64,000 nucleotides of DNA from Stercorarius parasiticus (GCA_013396915.1 VWZL01000106.1:271429-335428), one strand, 5' to 3'. Positions 1-12,300 are shown, counted from the first letter of the stretch. Notes: generated from the letters alone by a model not told the origin. A program made the numbers and translations.

Positions 1-185
1 CCCCCGCCCATGTCAGCCCCTCTCTCTTCCCCACCTGCCCGGGGCTCCCCCCTGCACCCCCCAAACAGCAGGGGGGGGCTCTCCCTCCTCTCCACCCTCT
101 GGAACATTCCAGGCACATTACGTGCCCTCGGACCAAACTGAGGGGGACACACTCACCCCTCAGGAGCTGGCCTTTGCCAGGGCCC

Positions 186-295
186 TCAGCTCTGGGCGAG
201 GAGGATGGACGTGAGGAGGGCGTCAGAGAGTGCGACCTTCAGCAGCACCACCCGGGCAGCCACCAGCAGGGCTGCCGAGGCGCGGGCCCACGGCA
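186..295 (-). CDS. PTCRA: PTCRA exon 4 (transmembrane helix, short tail)
   Basis: The CAG acceptor is at 298-296. The exon encodes the membrane helix with Arg, Lys and Asp five residues apart, then stops (TGA at 188-186) after Ala-Gln-Ser. No proline-rich cytoplasmic tail follows. The 185 bases to the window edge are presumed 3' UTR or flank; no AATAAA is visible there. Confidence 0.88.
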
Positions 296-1302
296 CTGCA
301 ATGGAGGGGATGGGGTGATGCCGGACACCCTGCTGCCCGCACATCCCCTCCAGGGCCAGGTTGGGGTGGCGGTGGGGAAACACGCATCCCCAAGACTTCG
401 GGCCCAACAGGGCTTCTGTCACCCTCGTGTGTCCCCAAGACACTTTGTGTCACCCTTGCGCTGTCCCTGAGAGCAGGCTGGCTCTGACCCACCTTCCCCA
501 TCCTCCCCACCCAGGCCACCACCCGGGTCCCCGTCAGCATCCCAGGGGGGTTTCCTCCCTGACAGGCAATGTTCCCGCTGCAGTAGTGCCCGGGGACTCA
601 CCAGCAGCCCTGCTGGGACATGGCTCCAGTGCCCCCTCAGTGCCTGTGGGATGAGAGAGCAGCTGGGGAAGTGGTGGTAGCAGCTGGGACCCAGGTGTGC
701 AGCGGTGGCCGCAAACCCCTTCCTGCGCCACCGGTTGGGGTGGCAACGTTTACCCACGGGGCCTCATACTGGGGCCACCAGGCTGGGCAGCAGCATAGCT
801 GTACCAGTGATGCGGATGGGGCTGGAGCTGTGGGCTGGGGAGGTCCGGTTGGGCCCCACGTGACAGGCGAGATCCCCTTCGGCCAGGGGTTCCTCAGGGA
901 GGAGGGCAACAGTGCAGATGGTGCCACCGTCCTCCTGGGAGCCCCCGTAGGCAAAGGACTGCAGGGCGCTGCCGTTCCCACTGGAGATCCAGACGGCGTG
1001 GCCGGAGCCGGGGGCCAGCTCGCTCACCACGCAGACCACCAGCTGCCGCCGCTGCCCAGCCACCACCATGCTCAGCGGCGGGGCTATGGTGGGCAGCGGC
1101 CCGATGGCCCTGCCAACTGCGGGGGGACAGACAGGGGTTAGAGGCGCTATGTCCCCACTGCATCCCAGCTGGGTGACACTCAGCCTTTGCACCCGGGCTG
1201 GATGGCAACCAGCCCTGATGCCAACCAGCCCTCCTGTCCCAGCTGGGAGTACTCACCGGGCAGGAGCGGGAACAGAGCGGTGGCCAGCAGCACCCAGGGC
1301 AT
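186..1302 (-). CDS. PTCRA: Pre-T-cell receptor alpha chain (pTalpha), complete, 4 exons
   Basis: Exons on the minus strand are 1302-1257, 1116-805, 643-602 and 295-186; phases 1-1-1 close to a 169-residue frame. pTalpha pairs with TCR beta on immature thymocytes and signals through CD3. Seen: a hydrophobic leader (residues 1-15), one Ig domain with the cysteine pair C44/C100, N-glycosylation sites N63 and N105, a connecting peptide with C128 (the expected disulfide partner of TCR beta), and a membrane helix with R148, K153 and D158. That R-x4-K-x4-D spacing is the one in mammalian pTalpha. The NGSAL and FxYG motifs after the Trp also match. Only about eight residues follow the helix, so the mammalian proline-rich tail is absent; short tails are known for sauropsid pTalpha. 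An in-frame ATG at 1353-1351 could add 17 residues, but the inner start gives a normal leader. Identity is recognised by motif and exon structure. Confidence 0.9.
602..643 (-). CDS. PTCRA: PTCRA exon 3 (connecting peptide)
   Basis: This 42-nt micro-exon is flanked by a pyrimidine-tract CAG acceptor and a GTGAGT donor. It encodes the stalk with the single cysteine C128 in a Glu-Pro-Cys-Pro context, like the mammalian small exon with its conserved cysteine. Confidence 0.85.
805..1116 (-). CDS. PTCRA: PTCRA exon 2 (Ig domain)
   Basis: This 312-nt phase 1-1 exon encodes the whole Ig domain, residues 16-119. A CAG acceptor precedes it and a weaker donor, G|GTACAG, ends it. An extra cysteine (C83) lies between the two canonical Ig cysteines, near where mammalian pTalpha has Trp-Thr. 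Confidence 0.9.
1257..1302 (-). CDS. PTCRA: PTCRA exon 1 (signal peptide)
   Basis: It encodes Met-Pro-Trp followed by a hydrophobic leader. The donor GTGAGT follows directly (1256-1251), and one base is carried into exon 2. A G at -3 supports the ATG at 1302. Confidence 0.82.
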
Positions 1303-1337
1303 CTCCGTGGTGGCCAAAGGGCTCGGACCCAAACCGG

Positions 1338-1496
1338 CAGCTGTGTTGCCCATCACCCGGCTGCCACCGGCGCGGCGGTTCCCGCTCCTCCCCGGCAGTA
1401 GCACTGCTGTCCCCCACCCTCCCTGCCAATGGCACCGCCCGCTTCCCCCTCCAGCAGCAGTGGTACGGCCCGCCCCGCTCCGCCCCGCCCTCCCGG
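1338..1496. promoter_or_regulatory. Head-to-head promoter between PTCRA and the PEX39-like gene
   Basis: The two start codons lie only about 160-210 bp apart on opposite strands. The interval is GC-rich, with a CCAAT box at 1426-1430, a run of CCGCCC/CGCCCC Sp1-type boxes at about 1466-1496, and a CAGCTG E-box at 1338-1343. NF-Y, Sp1 and E-box control is known for mammalian PTCRA. Use of these sites here is inferred. Confidence 0.55.
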
Positions 1497-1511
1497 CGCT
1501 ACCGCCGCGCC

Positions 1512-1850
1512 ATGGAGCGGGACCGCGACAGGGACGGTGACCGGGCCCCGGCCCCGCCGCCCCCCGCTGCCGCCTCCTTCGCCGAGGTGCTGCGGCTGGT
1601 GCGGAGCGGGCAGGAACCGCCGGGCGTGCGGCGACCCCTCGCCTCGCCCACGGGGGACAGTCCCNCAGGAGCGCTGCCAGGGACACGATGGTGGGGTACG
1701 GGGCGACAGGGCTGGTGGCCACTGGTGCAGGGGACCGGCCTTGTGCGACACAGCCAGCTGCTGTCCTACGTGTTACAGCGCTGCAGGAGGACTGAGGCCC
1801 AGTCTGGAGAGCCCTCTGCTCGCTGCTGCTTCTGCTTCAGCCAGAGATAA
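1512..1850 (+). CDS. PEX39: C6orf226/PEX39-like protein, 5' part reliable, 3' part uncertain
   Basis: The ATG at 1512 has a good Kozak context. The frame begins Met-Glu-Arg, as in human C6orf226, then a proline/alanine stretch, then a Phe-x-x-Val-Leu-Arg-Leu-Val-x-x-Gly-x-Glu-x-Pro-Gly motif matching that family. C6orf226 has recently been described as PEX39, a PEX7 partner in peroxisomal import of PTS2 proteins, with an essential Lys/Arg-Pro-Trp-Glu motif. A single N at 1665 falls just after the conserved block. Downstream no frame contains the PWE motif, so only 1512-1664 is trustworthy; the open frame to 1850 may be out of register. A plus-strand polyadenylation signal at 2002-2007 fits the gene end. 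It is head-to-head with PTCRA, which lies near C6orf226 in mammals. Confidence 0.62.
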   Translation: MERDRDRDGDRAPAPPPPAAASFAEVLRLVRSGQEPPGVRRPLASPTGDSPXGALPGTRWWGTGRQGWWPLVQGTGLVRHSQLLSYVLQRCRRTEAQSGEPSARCCFCFSQR

Positions 1851-2001
1851 AAACATCCCAAAAACCCCCACCAGGAGAGGTGCTGGGCTCAGCGGCACCA
1901 CACACACCCAGGACAGGCCTGGCACGGCCACCACAGGTCGCTTGCGGTCAAGGGTGCGTAGAACTTTGTGCCTCATTCTTCTTCTTCTTCATGAGTGTTG
2001 A

Positions 2002-2007
2002 AATAAA
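2002..2007 (+). promoter_or_regulatory. Polyadenylation signal AATAAA for the PEX39-like gene
   Basis: A canonical AATAAA lies 490 bases after the PEX39-like start, on the same strand, and is the only such plus-strand signal before POLR1B begins. Confidence 0.5.
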
Positions 2008-2475
2008 GCAAAACAAAAGCTGTCCCATCACTTTAGCACGTACCCGTCAGGAAGGCGTACGTTTTGCAAGGATTTTTCTTCAAAAAACAAATCTTTTTTT
2101 CCCCCCATTGTTATTTCCAGCATTCAGTTCCTGCTGTTTTATGACCTCTTCATCTTCACAGCTGCAGCCAGCGCTTGGAGAATGAAGAACCCCCACCACT
2201 CTCAACCCATCATCCCGGTGGGAGCAGTGGATATTGCTTGATTTCCATACGCCGCATCTCAATAGCTAGTGATCCTTTTGGTAAGTGCAAACCAACTTCA
2301 ACAGCGTCACGTTTCCTTGCCATACAGCTTGGCGACAGCCCCGCCTCCATACAAACATCAAATTAATCTTGCAAACGTTTGAAGAACCTGAGAACTGACC
2401 TAACACTTGAAACCAGCGCAGCTGGCACGTGCTTCCTCCCTCCCAGCAGCAGCACGGCCATGCCCAAGGACAGAG
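2008..2475. other. Convergent 3' intergenic segment
   Basis: The plus-strand PEX39-like gene and minus-strand POLR1B meet tail to tail here. It should hold the POLR1B 3' UTR. I found no canonical minus-strand AATAAA, only a weak ATTAAT-like hexamer near 2360, and no other gene. Confidence 0.5.
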
Positions 2476-3358
2476 CTACTCCACATTGAGTTTTGTTTTT
2501 ATGTTCATGGCTGCCAGCTCCGCCACAAAGTAACGGAAGACGTGGGGCACAGGGACAGCCTCGATGGCATCCACCTTGCTGCAGATGGAGCAGGAGTACC
2601 TCCTGTTGCTGGTCATGGAGGAAGAGTGCGGTGGTTTCTCCAGCACGGGAGATGTCATACTGCCGCAGCTTGTACAGACGTAGGCTATGGAGCCATCGGA
2701 GCAGTTGAAAAGACGGTCTTGCAGCAAGAAAGACGTGCCGTGAGCCAGCAAAGCGTCACGCTCCATCTCGCCGAAGCGAATCCCACCTTCCACGTTCCTC
2801 CCCTGGACGGGCTGGTTGGTGACAGAGTCTCGGGGCCCCGTTGTCCTCACCTGGAACTTGTCTGAGACCATGTGGCGCAGGCGCTGGTAGTACACCACTC
2901 CCACAAAGATCTCCGCCTCCAGCTCCAGGCCGCTGATGCCGCTGTACATCTTTTCCGTCCCGAAGAAGTTATAACCTGCGCTGACTAAAGTCTTGCCAAA
3001 GTACTTCAAAGCGGAGTCCTTCTCCGTGAAGGTGAAGGGAGTGGCGTCGTAAGAGACACCGTGCAGTGCCGCTGACTTCCCTGCCATGCTCTCGATTAAC
3101 ATCCCGATGGTCATACGGGAGGGAAAGCCGTGAGGGTTGAAGAGGATGTCTGGGACCATCCCGTTCTCCGTGAACGGCATATCCTCAACTGGCCAGAGCT
3201 GGCTCAGGATGCCTTTCTGTCCGTGACGGCTGGCAAATTTGTCTCCGACAGTTGGATTTCGGGGAACCCTGACAGTGATGCAAGCCTTCTTGAATTTCCC
3301 AGTGCCATGGTCATTACTGCATAACCTGACGTTGTCTACAATGCCGACTTCCTTATTC
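2476..3358 (-). CDS. POLR1B: POLR1B exon 15 (terminal; catalytic C-terminal part and zinc ribbon)
   Basis: The 883-nt last exon has acceptor CAG at 3361-3359 and stop TAG at 2478-2476. It encodes [12 protein letters not shown], the [15 protein letters not shown] block, [12 protein letters not shown], and a zinc ribbon with cysteine pairs Cys-Thr-Ser-Cys and Cys-Ser-Ile-Cys. Confidence 0.97.
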
Positions 3359-6300
3359 CTGCGTAGGTGGAAAAACAATCACAGCAAAAGAGTCAGGCGT
3401 GCTTGTGATTTTTAGCTAGGAAAGGAAGGAAAACAACCCCAAAACACTTCAAGAGCCTCATAAAATGCCTTGGCATAGCTGGGGAACAACAGTGTTCCTG
3501 AAAAGTACTATTCAGTAGCGAGGGAAATCAGACTGTGTAAGAATCAAGGCGAGCAAGCAATATAACGGCATCACACAAGTGCCATTCATTTGCTTTTTCT
3601 AATACTAGAAGCACAGCTACAACTTTCAGGTGATGCGTCACCCATGATTTAAAATAAAGATAATTTAAATCTGTCTCATCCGTATCACACTTTATCTGAC
3701 AAACTGCATCCCATTAAGGCAGCAGCCCCTCACTCTACCCCCCAGGAAATTCACACCATCTCAGTGGGATACCAAAATAGAAAACGGGGTTCAGTGCAAA
3801 GCAGCGAGGGAAGTTCAGAGCAGAAAGGGAAGGCACAGTGTGGGCTGAGAGGGCTTTGCCAACAACTGCCTTGTTCTGGGGGGTATGTGCTGCTTCTCCA
3901 GATGAACCCTCAGCCTGACGTTCCATGTGCTAGGTGTCTGCTGCAGCTTAGCTGTTGTTACACAGCTTTCAGCCCAAACTCTCCACTCCTTTAGGAGATG
4001 ATAGCTAAGGAATAAATACATCTTGTCCCATGTTAAGGTTACTTTTCTTCTTCTCCTTTGAAGTCCTAATGACTAAGCGTTTGCAGAAGGCCTGTACCAC
4101 GTTAAGTTTAGCTTCTGTTTCAAAGCTACCAGGGTCCAAGCAATCCAAAAGCTACCAAGTTACAGGCAATCAAAAAAAACCCACCAAACCAACCTGTGCT
4201 TCATAAGCCTTTTCCAACCTTATTCAAACTTTTGAAGTCAAAGCCTCTGTCCTCCCTGTTTCAAGCCGCTCATAAGATCTATCAGCCTATGCAGCATTAG
4301 GACAGTAGGGAGAATTAAGGGCCCTGGATCTCTGGGGCAAACTGGGGGCAGGAGTCAACACCGAGAGCTAGGAACCTCCTCTTTCTGAGAACCTAAATAA
4401 TTATCTGATTTGGACCAAGAATGAACAAAAGCTGAATGGCACAGAGGTAAAATGGCTCTCTAGATAAGGAACCTAAACAAAGGCTGGGCTGGCATGAGAG
4501 AGCTGGGGAGCAGGAGTGCAGGGGGGGAGAGCCAAAGAGGCTCCCCAAGTGCTGAGCTTACAGATCCCCACTACCATGTGCCGAATCTCTTAGCCCTGCT
4601 CTACGACCAGGATGACTAATTCTACAAGTCCACAGCAGTCTCCCCACTGCAGCTAAGGCACTATCTGTTTCAGAGTAATAAACTATAGCTTTCCCAGTAA
4701 CGCCAGTTACTGTGTTATCCAAGTGCTTCTCAAACTAATTTGCCTTCATAATGGGAGTAACTACACAGCATTATCCTCACTCTATCAATGCTGTAGAGAG
4801 ACACAGGTAAGGCCTGAAATTGTACGGACAACTAGGAGCGCAGAATGCTTTTAAATATACCAGTTTTTGTCAATGTTTTTTGCTTCCCTTTCCTGAAAGG
4901 ATTAAGAGGATTTTAATGAAAGCCTCAGCAGCCTTCTCTCTTTCAACTCAAGTTCAAAAATCTTACAAAATTTTATCCCTGAAGTATTCCAGAGGGAGGG
5001 AGGGGTGTAGCTGACACATTTTGATATTCTATCAGTTTGGAAGCTGCGATGTTAACAAAACTGCTCTTCGAACCCCTAATCCTGTACAACTTTGCTTACA
5101 AGGTTTTCTGGCAAGTCTCTGGGACCAGAGACTTTGGTTTTTTTTAAGACAGAACACCTTATGCAAGTCAATTAACAAAAAGCTACATAAAACAACTGTG
5201 CGGGATGGGCAGAGAAACAGCCCTTGGGAGACAGCAAAGCATTTCTGCAAGCTCTTTTTTACTGGTCTCAGATTCTCCTCCCTGACCAAGTCAGGCTCTG
5301 CAGCATACACCAGATCAGACAAAAGTCGTGGTAAGATGCATGGGAGTCACAACATGAACTTCATGCTTGCTCTGTCGTGACATGGACACTATCACGTGAG
5401 GAGAAAAGGGAACACCTGGAGGAAAAGATACTGCAACTCATCAGTGGGCCAAGTGCTCTCAGACTGCTCATCAGCGGGTATGTGGAGCCAGGCGGGACAC
5501 GCTGTACTTACGGATAGTACATCGTGAAGGTCTCTCCTGTGTTGAGGTTCATGAAGCTGTAGAAGGGGTCCCCAGGCTGTAGGATAGAGCCAACAAAAGG
5601 CAGCCCGTCAGCATCCAACTTCTCCATCACATTTGGATCGCCAGGCCTGACTCCAAATACTAAGTTATCACCGGCCCTGCTGGCTTTAAGGGAAAGGTCA
5701 ATGCTCTCCATCTTGATAATGCTTCCATAGGCAAACCCCCTCTCCCAGGAAGATTTGTTTACAATCTAAAAAGAAGAAATAAAGGCCTGTTAAAGACTTG
5801 CTAATAAATTCAACAAAGAACGCATTTCCATTCTGATCTGATGCTTTTCTTTTTAACATTGCCCTCCTAAACAAAGCATCAAAGCAAGTCACTGTTCCAA
5901 AAGGCCCAAACCTCCTGCAACCCCAAGTATTTTTCAATGCTGGAAGCCCACTGCCTTGCACAAGAGTGCTCCGCTCTCAGTACTTTCATCATTACCTGCA
6001 GTAACAACACTTAACCGCTCCTATATCTGCCCTAACAGAGTCTGTGGACAAGCAGAAGCAGAAAACAGGCTCCTCTCAGTTAGGTACCACCTTTCTTCCC
6101 AGTCCCGCACATGAAATTCCTTTACAGGACAGCAGGATTTCTCCCTTTGATGGCTTACCATTGCATCTTCCATGTCATAGCCGCTGTAGGAGATGACAGC
6201 CACAATTGAATTGGTGCCGACTGGATAGCTGTCCATACTGTAATGGTCATACATGCTGGGCCGCACCAGAGGGCTCTGGGGAGTGTGAAGGTGGTACAGC

Positions 6301-9300
6301 TTGTTATCTGAGCGGTCCTTGTAGTTATATACTGGAAACCCCATGGTTTGCTTTCCTATAAAGGCAGAAAGTTGGATTTATTCAGGATCGATTCAAAGTT
6401 AATCTATGTTTCATCCTCCATGCGTCTTGTTAAGAAGAAAGCTGGAAATACTTACAATTTAGAGGGATTATCAATCTTAAAACCATCGGAATGTAATAAT
6501 TGCCCTAAGTCCAGCTATAAAAGTTTCTATGAACCACAACGCTCAATTCCTTTCATAACATTTCATAAGGACTATTTGTAATTTTCTGTCTTTTCTGCAA
6601 TTTCAAAATCTCCAGTAAGGTTGGTGTGGTGGTTTTTGGTTTTCCTTAGTTCTGTTTTTTTGTTGCTTTGGGTTTTTTTTTTGCTTTGTTTTTCCTCTCC
6701 CCAGTTTCCTATAGTGAGACACACCTTACATATTTTCAGGCCAAAAAGCGTTTACTTCTGCAGTGTAAATATATTGGCAAAGAAAACAAGTTTTAAATAC
6801 AGTCACATTGGTACTTTCAGAAAAGTATGAAAAAGTGGTAGCGTTCTAAGGACATCTTTCTGATAATGTCATAAATGTAATATGCTAGCGATGCTATCGA
6901 GGTAATGAGACCTGCTCTCTTGACGTCCCTACCCACACACCTTCTCTTAGCCTACTTTTTAAATAAGCACATCACTTGCACCTCAGCTGATTGAAACCCC
7001 ACTACATACCATATCACAACTTTTCAGAAAACCAAGTAAATCAATTTAAATCTTTGTCAAATATTTGTCAGAACACCCCCACACCCTGTTGCCAGTCCTG
7101 TATTACTCTCTTGCAACAGATGCCTATAGCAAGTGTCCTCTCAACAGCTGCAGCGTCAAGACAGCAGTCACTCACTGAAAACAGGTGGCAAGGAAACCTC
7201 ACACTAACTGCTGCAGAGCATCTGCTGCAGCTACCAGTGAGAAGCAGGTTAACCTCTGTTGGTTGTGGGGACGAGAGGACTGTTGGCAGCACAGTTGTCA
7301 GACACTAACACCACCAAACAGCTGGTGCAGCGCCCAGTCTGTGTCATCAACAACATCAAATTAAGAAAAACACGAACAAAACTTACTAAAGGCTTAAGGA
7401 AGGCAACAGGAGTGCAACAACATAGAACCGCCCATTGGAAGGCAACCAGGATGATAAACTTGACTTCATTTACTTTGCCATGAAAAAAATGGCTGTTAAT
7501 CAACCTCAATATTGAAATAACAGCTGGGAAGAGATGTTGTTTGGGAACGTGGGAAGACACACTGGAATAGGCACGTGAGAGATTTTTTTTCCTCCCCTCT
7601 CCCTTGCCCAGGGACTTGCAGCATTAGGTACTACAGCACTTACCCATCTGGCACTGGTACATGTTTCGCGGACTTTGGTTGTGGTCAGAGAAGGGGATGA
7701 GGTTGGCCACCACGCTCAGAATGCTGTGAGGGAAGAGCTCCTGGTGAGTTGTTGTGCCAGGCACCACCTCCGACTCCAGCGAGGCCACGTTCATGAAGAC
7801 CTGCAAGCATCAAATCAGACAACACTTTTTAAAGCTGCCTCCAATGTCTTTTTATCCATTTCAGTTTTAGCTGTGGCCGTGGTCTCCATATTAGTGTATT
7901 AGCAGGCAAGAAAAATACCAGATGGTTGTTAAACTACCTATCACAATCACAGACCAACTGTAAGGAAAGCAAGTCTGGAAACAGAAAACTGCAGTAACAT
8001 GTTCTCCCTGTCTCTCCTTTTAATTGTTCCAAATGGGCAAGTTCCCCAGCAATCCACTGCTTGGCTGCCCATGGCCAATTTGGAGAACATGATGTAACAC
8101 AAGACAGCTTTTTCGCCTCAAAAGCTTCACTAAGTTAATATTGAGAGAGATTTCAATATCTCTAAAAGATCCTTACAGTCCTCCAAGACATTTACCAGAA
8201 ACCAATTAGCAGGAGGGGAGAAAATCCTTTTGTCGCCTATTCTAGCTCTTCAACACAAGCTCTCTATGCCCCATCCTCAGCTGCTTTCACAAATATTTTC
8301 TATAACATCGGTTTTATGCCAGGTACCTCTGTAATAGTCAGCGCTTTATAAAGGAAATATGCAAAGCCCACCTGTTCCAGAGTACCAATCCATTCATTCC
8401 TTCCATAGAACAGGTTTTTGACAGGTCGCACCATCCGGCAAGGGGTAGTAAAAATGAACAACCCAGGATACAGACTGGGTTTTCCTGTCATTGGGATAAG
8501 GACCACTTCTGCCCGTGTTGGAAATCTCTTCTCTTGTGTTATCTGTTTGCACAAAGAAATACCAATTTAGAAACACAAACCAACACTGGTTTAGTTAAGC
8601 TGCATCCAACAGGCTACACAATGAAAACGCCAACCACAGATGTATATAAAATGGTGGAGAAAAGGTTTTTAAAATACTTTTAGAAAAGTCTCCACCAAGA
8701 AAAGGACAGAGCATGTCTATCTTACCTTTTTCAAGAAAAAAAGTTCTTCTAAAAATGATGATTTCATAAACCAACAGACCAAACATACAGACAAAAACAA
8801 GAAAAAGAAAAGCCCACTCTGATACTAACATACAGCCAAAGATAACTTATTGGGTCAGATTAAAAAGACATGAATGGAAGTTTAAAAAAAAAAGTTCCAA
8901 ACATGCCTATTTTTGACCACTGCATATTGAGGATGCTTAGCTAAGAAACATTTTAAACAAGACAACCTTGAAACGGCGGAGGGTTTCTGCAATCTCAGGA
9001 GCCAGCTCCCGCTCTACCCAGCCCACCACAGAGCCATCCAACACAACTCTGTAACATTCTGCGTAAGGCTTGCTTGGCGTCGCATCAATGGGGGTGACAC
9101 CTGTGAGAAGAGGGGGTTGGTAGAAGGAACAGCCAAAAAAGCAAATAAAACACAGAAGTTATTTCTGCAGGAAGCCTCAATCCACACCAAAAAGCTTTCT
9201 GAGACATCAAAACATTCAGTCCTACAGGGCAAAGCTGCAGATAACTTAATGGAAAATACAAAACGTGGACAACTAAGTATGCCCCATTCCCCTCCCCATT

Positions 9301-12300
9301 TTTCTGACTGAAATAAGGATTCCCATTATTGTGGTAATTACAAGTCAGCTGCAGTTTAATTCGAGTCACCAGCAGCATCAGAAAGGCACTGTTTTGTTCA
9401 ATTTCTTAGACCTTGTACTGTGCAATTCCTTGTGCTTAAGTGAACATCTTGACTCTCCAGCAAACACCTAAGAGACATTTACATTGAACTTTACACTCCA
9501 AAACATTGACATACCTGTATAAACAACATGCTACTTAACACTAAGCAGAAGCACAGTAAGTACAGGTTTAACTTGATTTCACCTTCTCAAGTTAACAGTA
9601 TACAGTGACGGTATCTGGAGAACCTTTCCCAGATACAGGTTTGCAGGGCAGAAAGGTAAAAAGGAAGACCGTTTCCTTACATGATCAAGCCGGTAAAACA
9701 TACCCATGGAGCACAACAAAGGTGGAATATCTCTCACAGGCAGTATCTCCGTCACTATTTCACACACAGCTGTCATGTGGTTCATCAGACCACAGGGTTC
9801 TCCATCTGGGGTGTCCACAGGGCAGAGGAACCCCCAGGATTCGGGCAGCAGCTTGCGGACAGTTGTAGTTCTTATCTGGGAAAACGCTGCCCCTCTGTGT
9901 ATGCAGCGAAAGTGGGAAAGGTAGCGAATGAAATTCAGCTTGTCTCCCACCACACACAGGCCGCTGTCCTGTAACATGCCCAGGCCTTGGGAACAAAATT
10001 GAGAATTATGTCAGGACGTCAACCGGCTTTAACAAATAAAGTACGATGTTACAAGGCAGTTTCTTATATTTCGCTGACGAGCCCTAAAGATGCTTGCAAA
10101 GGATCACAACAACAGAAGCCACATATGCTGTTGCTTGTGAACAGGCAACTCAGTGACCCGATGAGGCCTAGAGACTTTAAATTCCAAGCTATTGCTTAAA
10201 ATCCAAGTCCTTTTAGAAACACGTGAAAGTCATTCCCACTGAAGCGACTTGGGGTTTTGCAGCTAGTACTTTTTACTGAAATTCTGTGGCCTTCTAATCA
10301 GATTTAATTTTCTAGTGGGCATTCCATTACAACATCATCACACTAGACACTTCAGGAAAGCACAAGGTAAATTGGAAATACACATTAGCGAAGCAGCTGC
10401 TCTCCATTTAAGCTCACATGACCAACGGGGCAGTCCTGATAAACGAACACCCCTTCTCTGAAGAAATAATCTTTGGGAAACCAAATCAAAATATGGTTGC
10501 TATATTGGCCAACTCTAAATTTAGTTTCAACTGTTCATCTGGGTAGAGGCTTTGCTTTAATAACTAACCTGTTTTATCCACGCATAAAGTCTATGCTTGA
10601 GGAGAAATCTTGCCCTTTTCCTCAACTATCCCTTTCCTCAAACCACTTTCACTAATTCAGTTACAGTGTACAATGTCTGCGTGCAAGCAGCTGTTTTCAG
10701 TTAAGAGCTGTTTTATGTTGTTTCTCATTCTGTTCAGCAGGGAAAAAAAAGGCTTCTTAAGCCTGAAGATTTACCGGTTTTAGATCGCAGGTTACCAGTT
10801 GCAAGAAGATATTCAAATGGCTTGGTAAGGTCTGTTGCCAGGCCGAATGCCTTCACCAAGCTGTCTGCATTTATGTTGATATCTGCCTTTTCTGCTCTTT
10901 TCTCCAAAACGAACTTAACAGATTGCAACCAGCTTTCAAGCCTCTCCTATGGTTTAAAAGTGAGAGATTTACATTTAAAACGGGAAAATAAAGGCTCAAG
11001 TTACAACTTCACATCAGTTGCATGTGCTACAGAAATCCCCTGAAATCAGCAGCACGGACAACTTTTAGTGAACTGACAGTTTTCCATCCGTATTTCCCAT
11101 ACTGACTTTGTTTTGTATCAAAACTCTGGCAGTATCAGGCCAACACAGGCCTGCAAGGAAAATACCCATCCAACAGCTTAGTAATCACACCCAGACCGGT
11201 GACGAGTCTGGCAAATGAAGTACAATAACAGAATTTCATAAAGAACAATCAAAATCCAAAGCAGAAATTGTACCTAAAATCTGAGCACAAGACTAACTCC
11301 ACTGTTTACCCTGCTAAATACAGTGACAAAAGTAAAACCACATTAATGAAGTAAGTTTAGAAACCAAAACTTGAAGGCCATGGACACACAGTATTTAAAT
11401 GTTGCCGAGACAATCTGAGATAGTGGATTTTAATTTTAACTGTAATTTTATCACTGCTGTGATCTTAGATACTGTATAAAAACAGGGAAAAGGACACAAG
11501 ATACCCAATAATGCTTTGAACTCTTAGAAAAATCCACTGTATACAGCCACAGTCTCTACTGTATGCTCTAGTCTATTTAGGATCTTTGCATTCAAAAAAG
11601 GGGCTGTTACCTCACTCCCCTGCTGATCTGACACGGCCAGGCAGGAAAGCAACCTTTTCTGATTCCTGGTGGCAGTTCCACGTAGCACTAAAATCCTTCA
11701 CAGAACTCACTTTTTATTTTATTTCTAAACTCACTGAAACCACTCAAGTAGAAGAGAGGTATTAGTAGCCTTTCCATAAAACAATGCCAATGAAAATTTT
11801 GGTTAAAATGGACAAGGTTAACAAAAATCGTTATCTAATAATTCAGGGAAGTATCTTTACTTGGGGACAGGAACTACTATTCCACAATGATTTTCATGGG
11901 ATAGTCAAGCTTCTGAACAGGAACACTTTCCTCCTGGCATCCTAAAGAGAAGAATCCCTAGAAATAAACTGAATCCATATTGAATTGGAATAGATTAGAG
12001 AACAACATTTTTACATCACCAGTAACAAATTAACTGTGTAAGTCAGAAGCATCCTATCAAATTCCTGATCCATAAAGGAATTTAAAGATGGGAGAGCGAT
12101 GACAATTTCATGAATCATCACTTTTGAAAGACGGAGGGGACAGTTATTTTCTTGTACATTTGCCATGTGAAACAGCAGCAGCACCACCACAAGGCAGATC
12201 TTTACCACTTCCATATGAATTGATACAACAGAAGTATGCTGTTTCAAAACCCTCTTTGAACACCAGAAGGATCGGTAGTCTTCCTTCCTCAGACTCCAAC

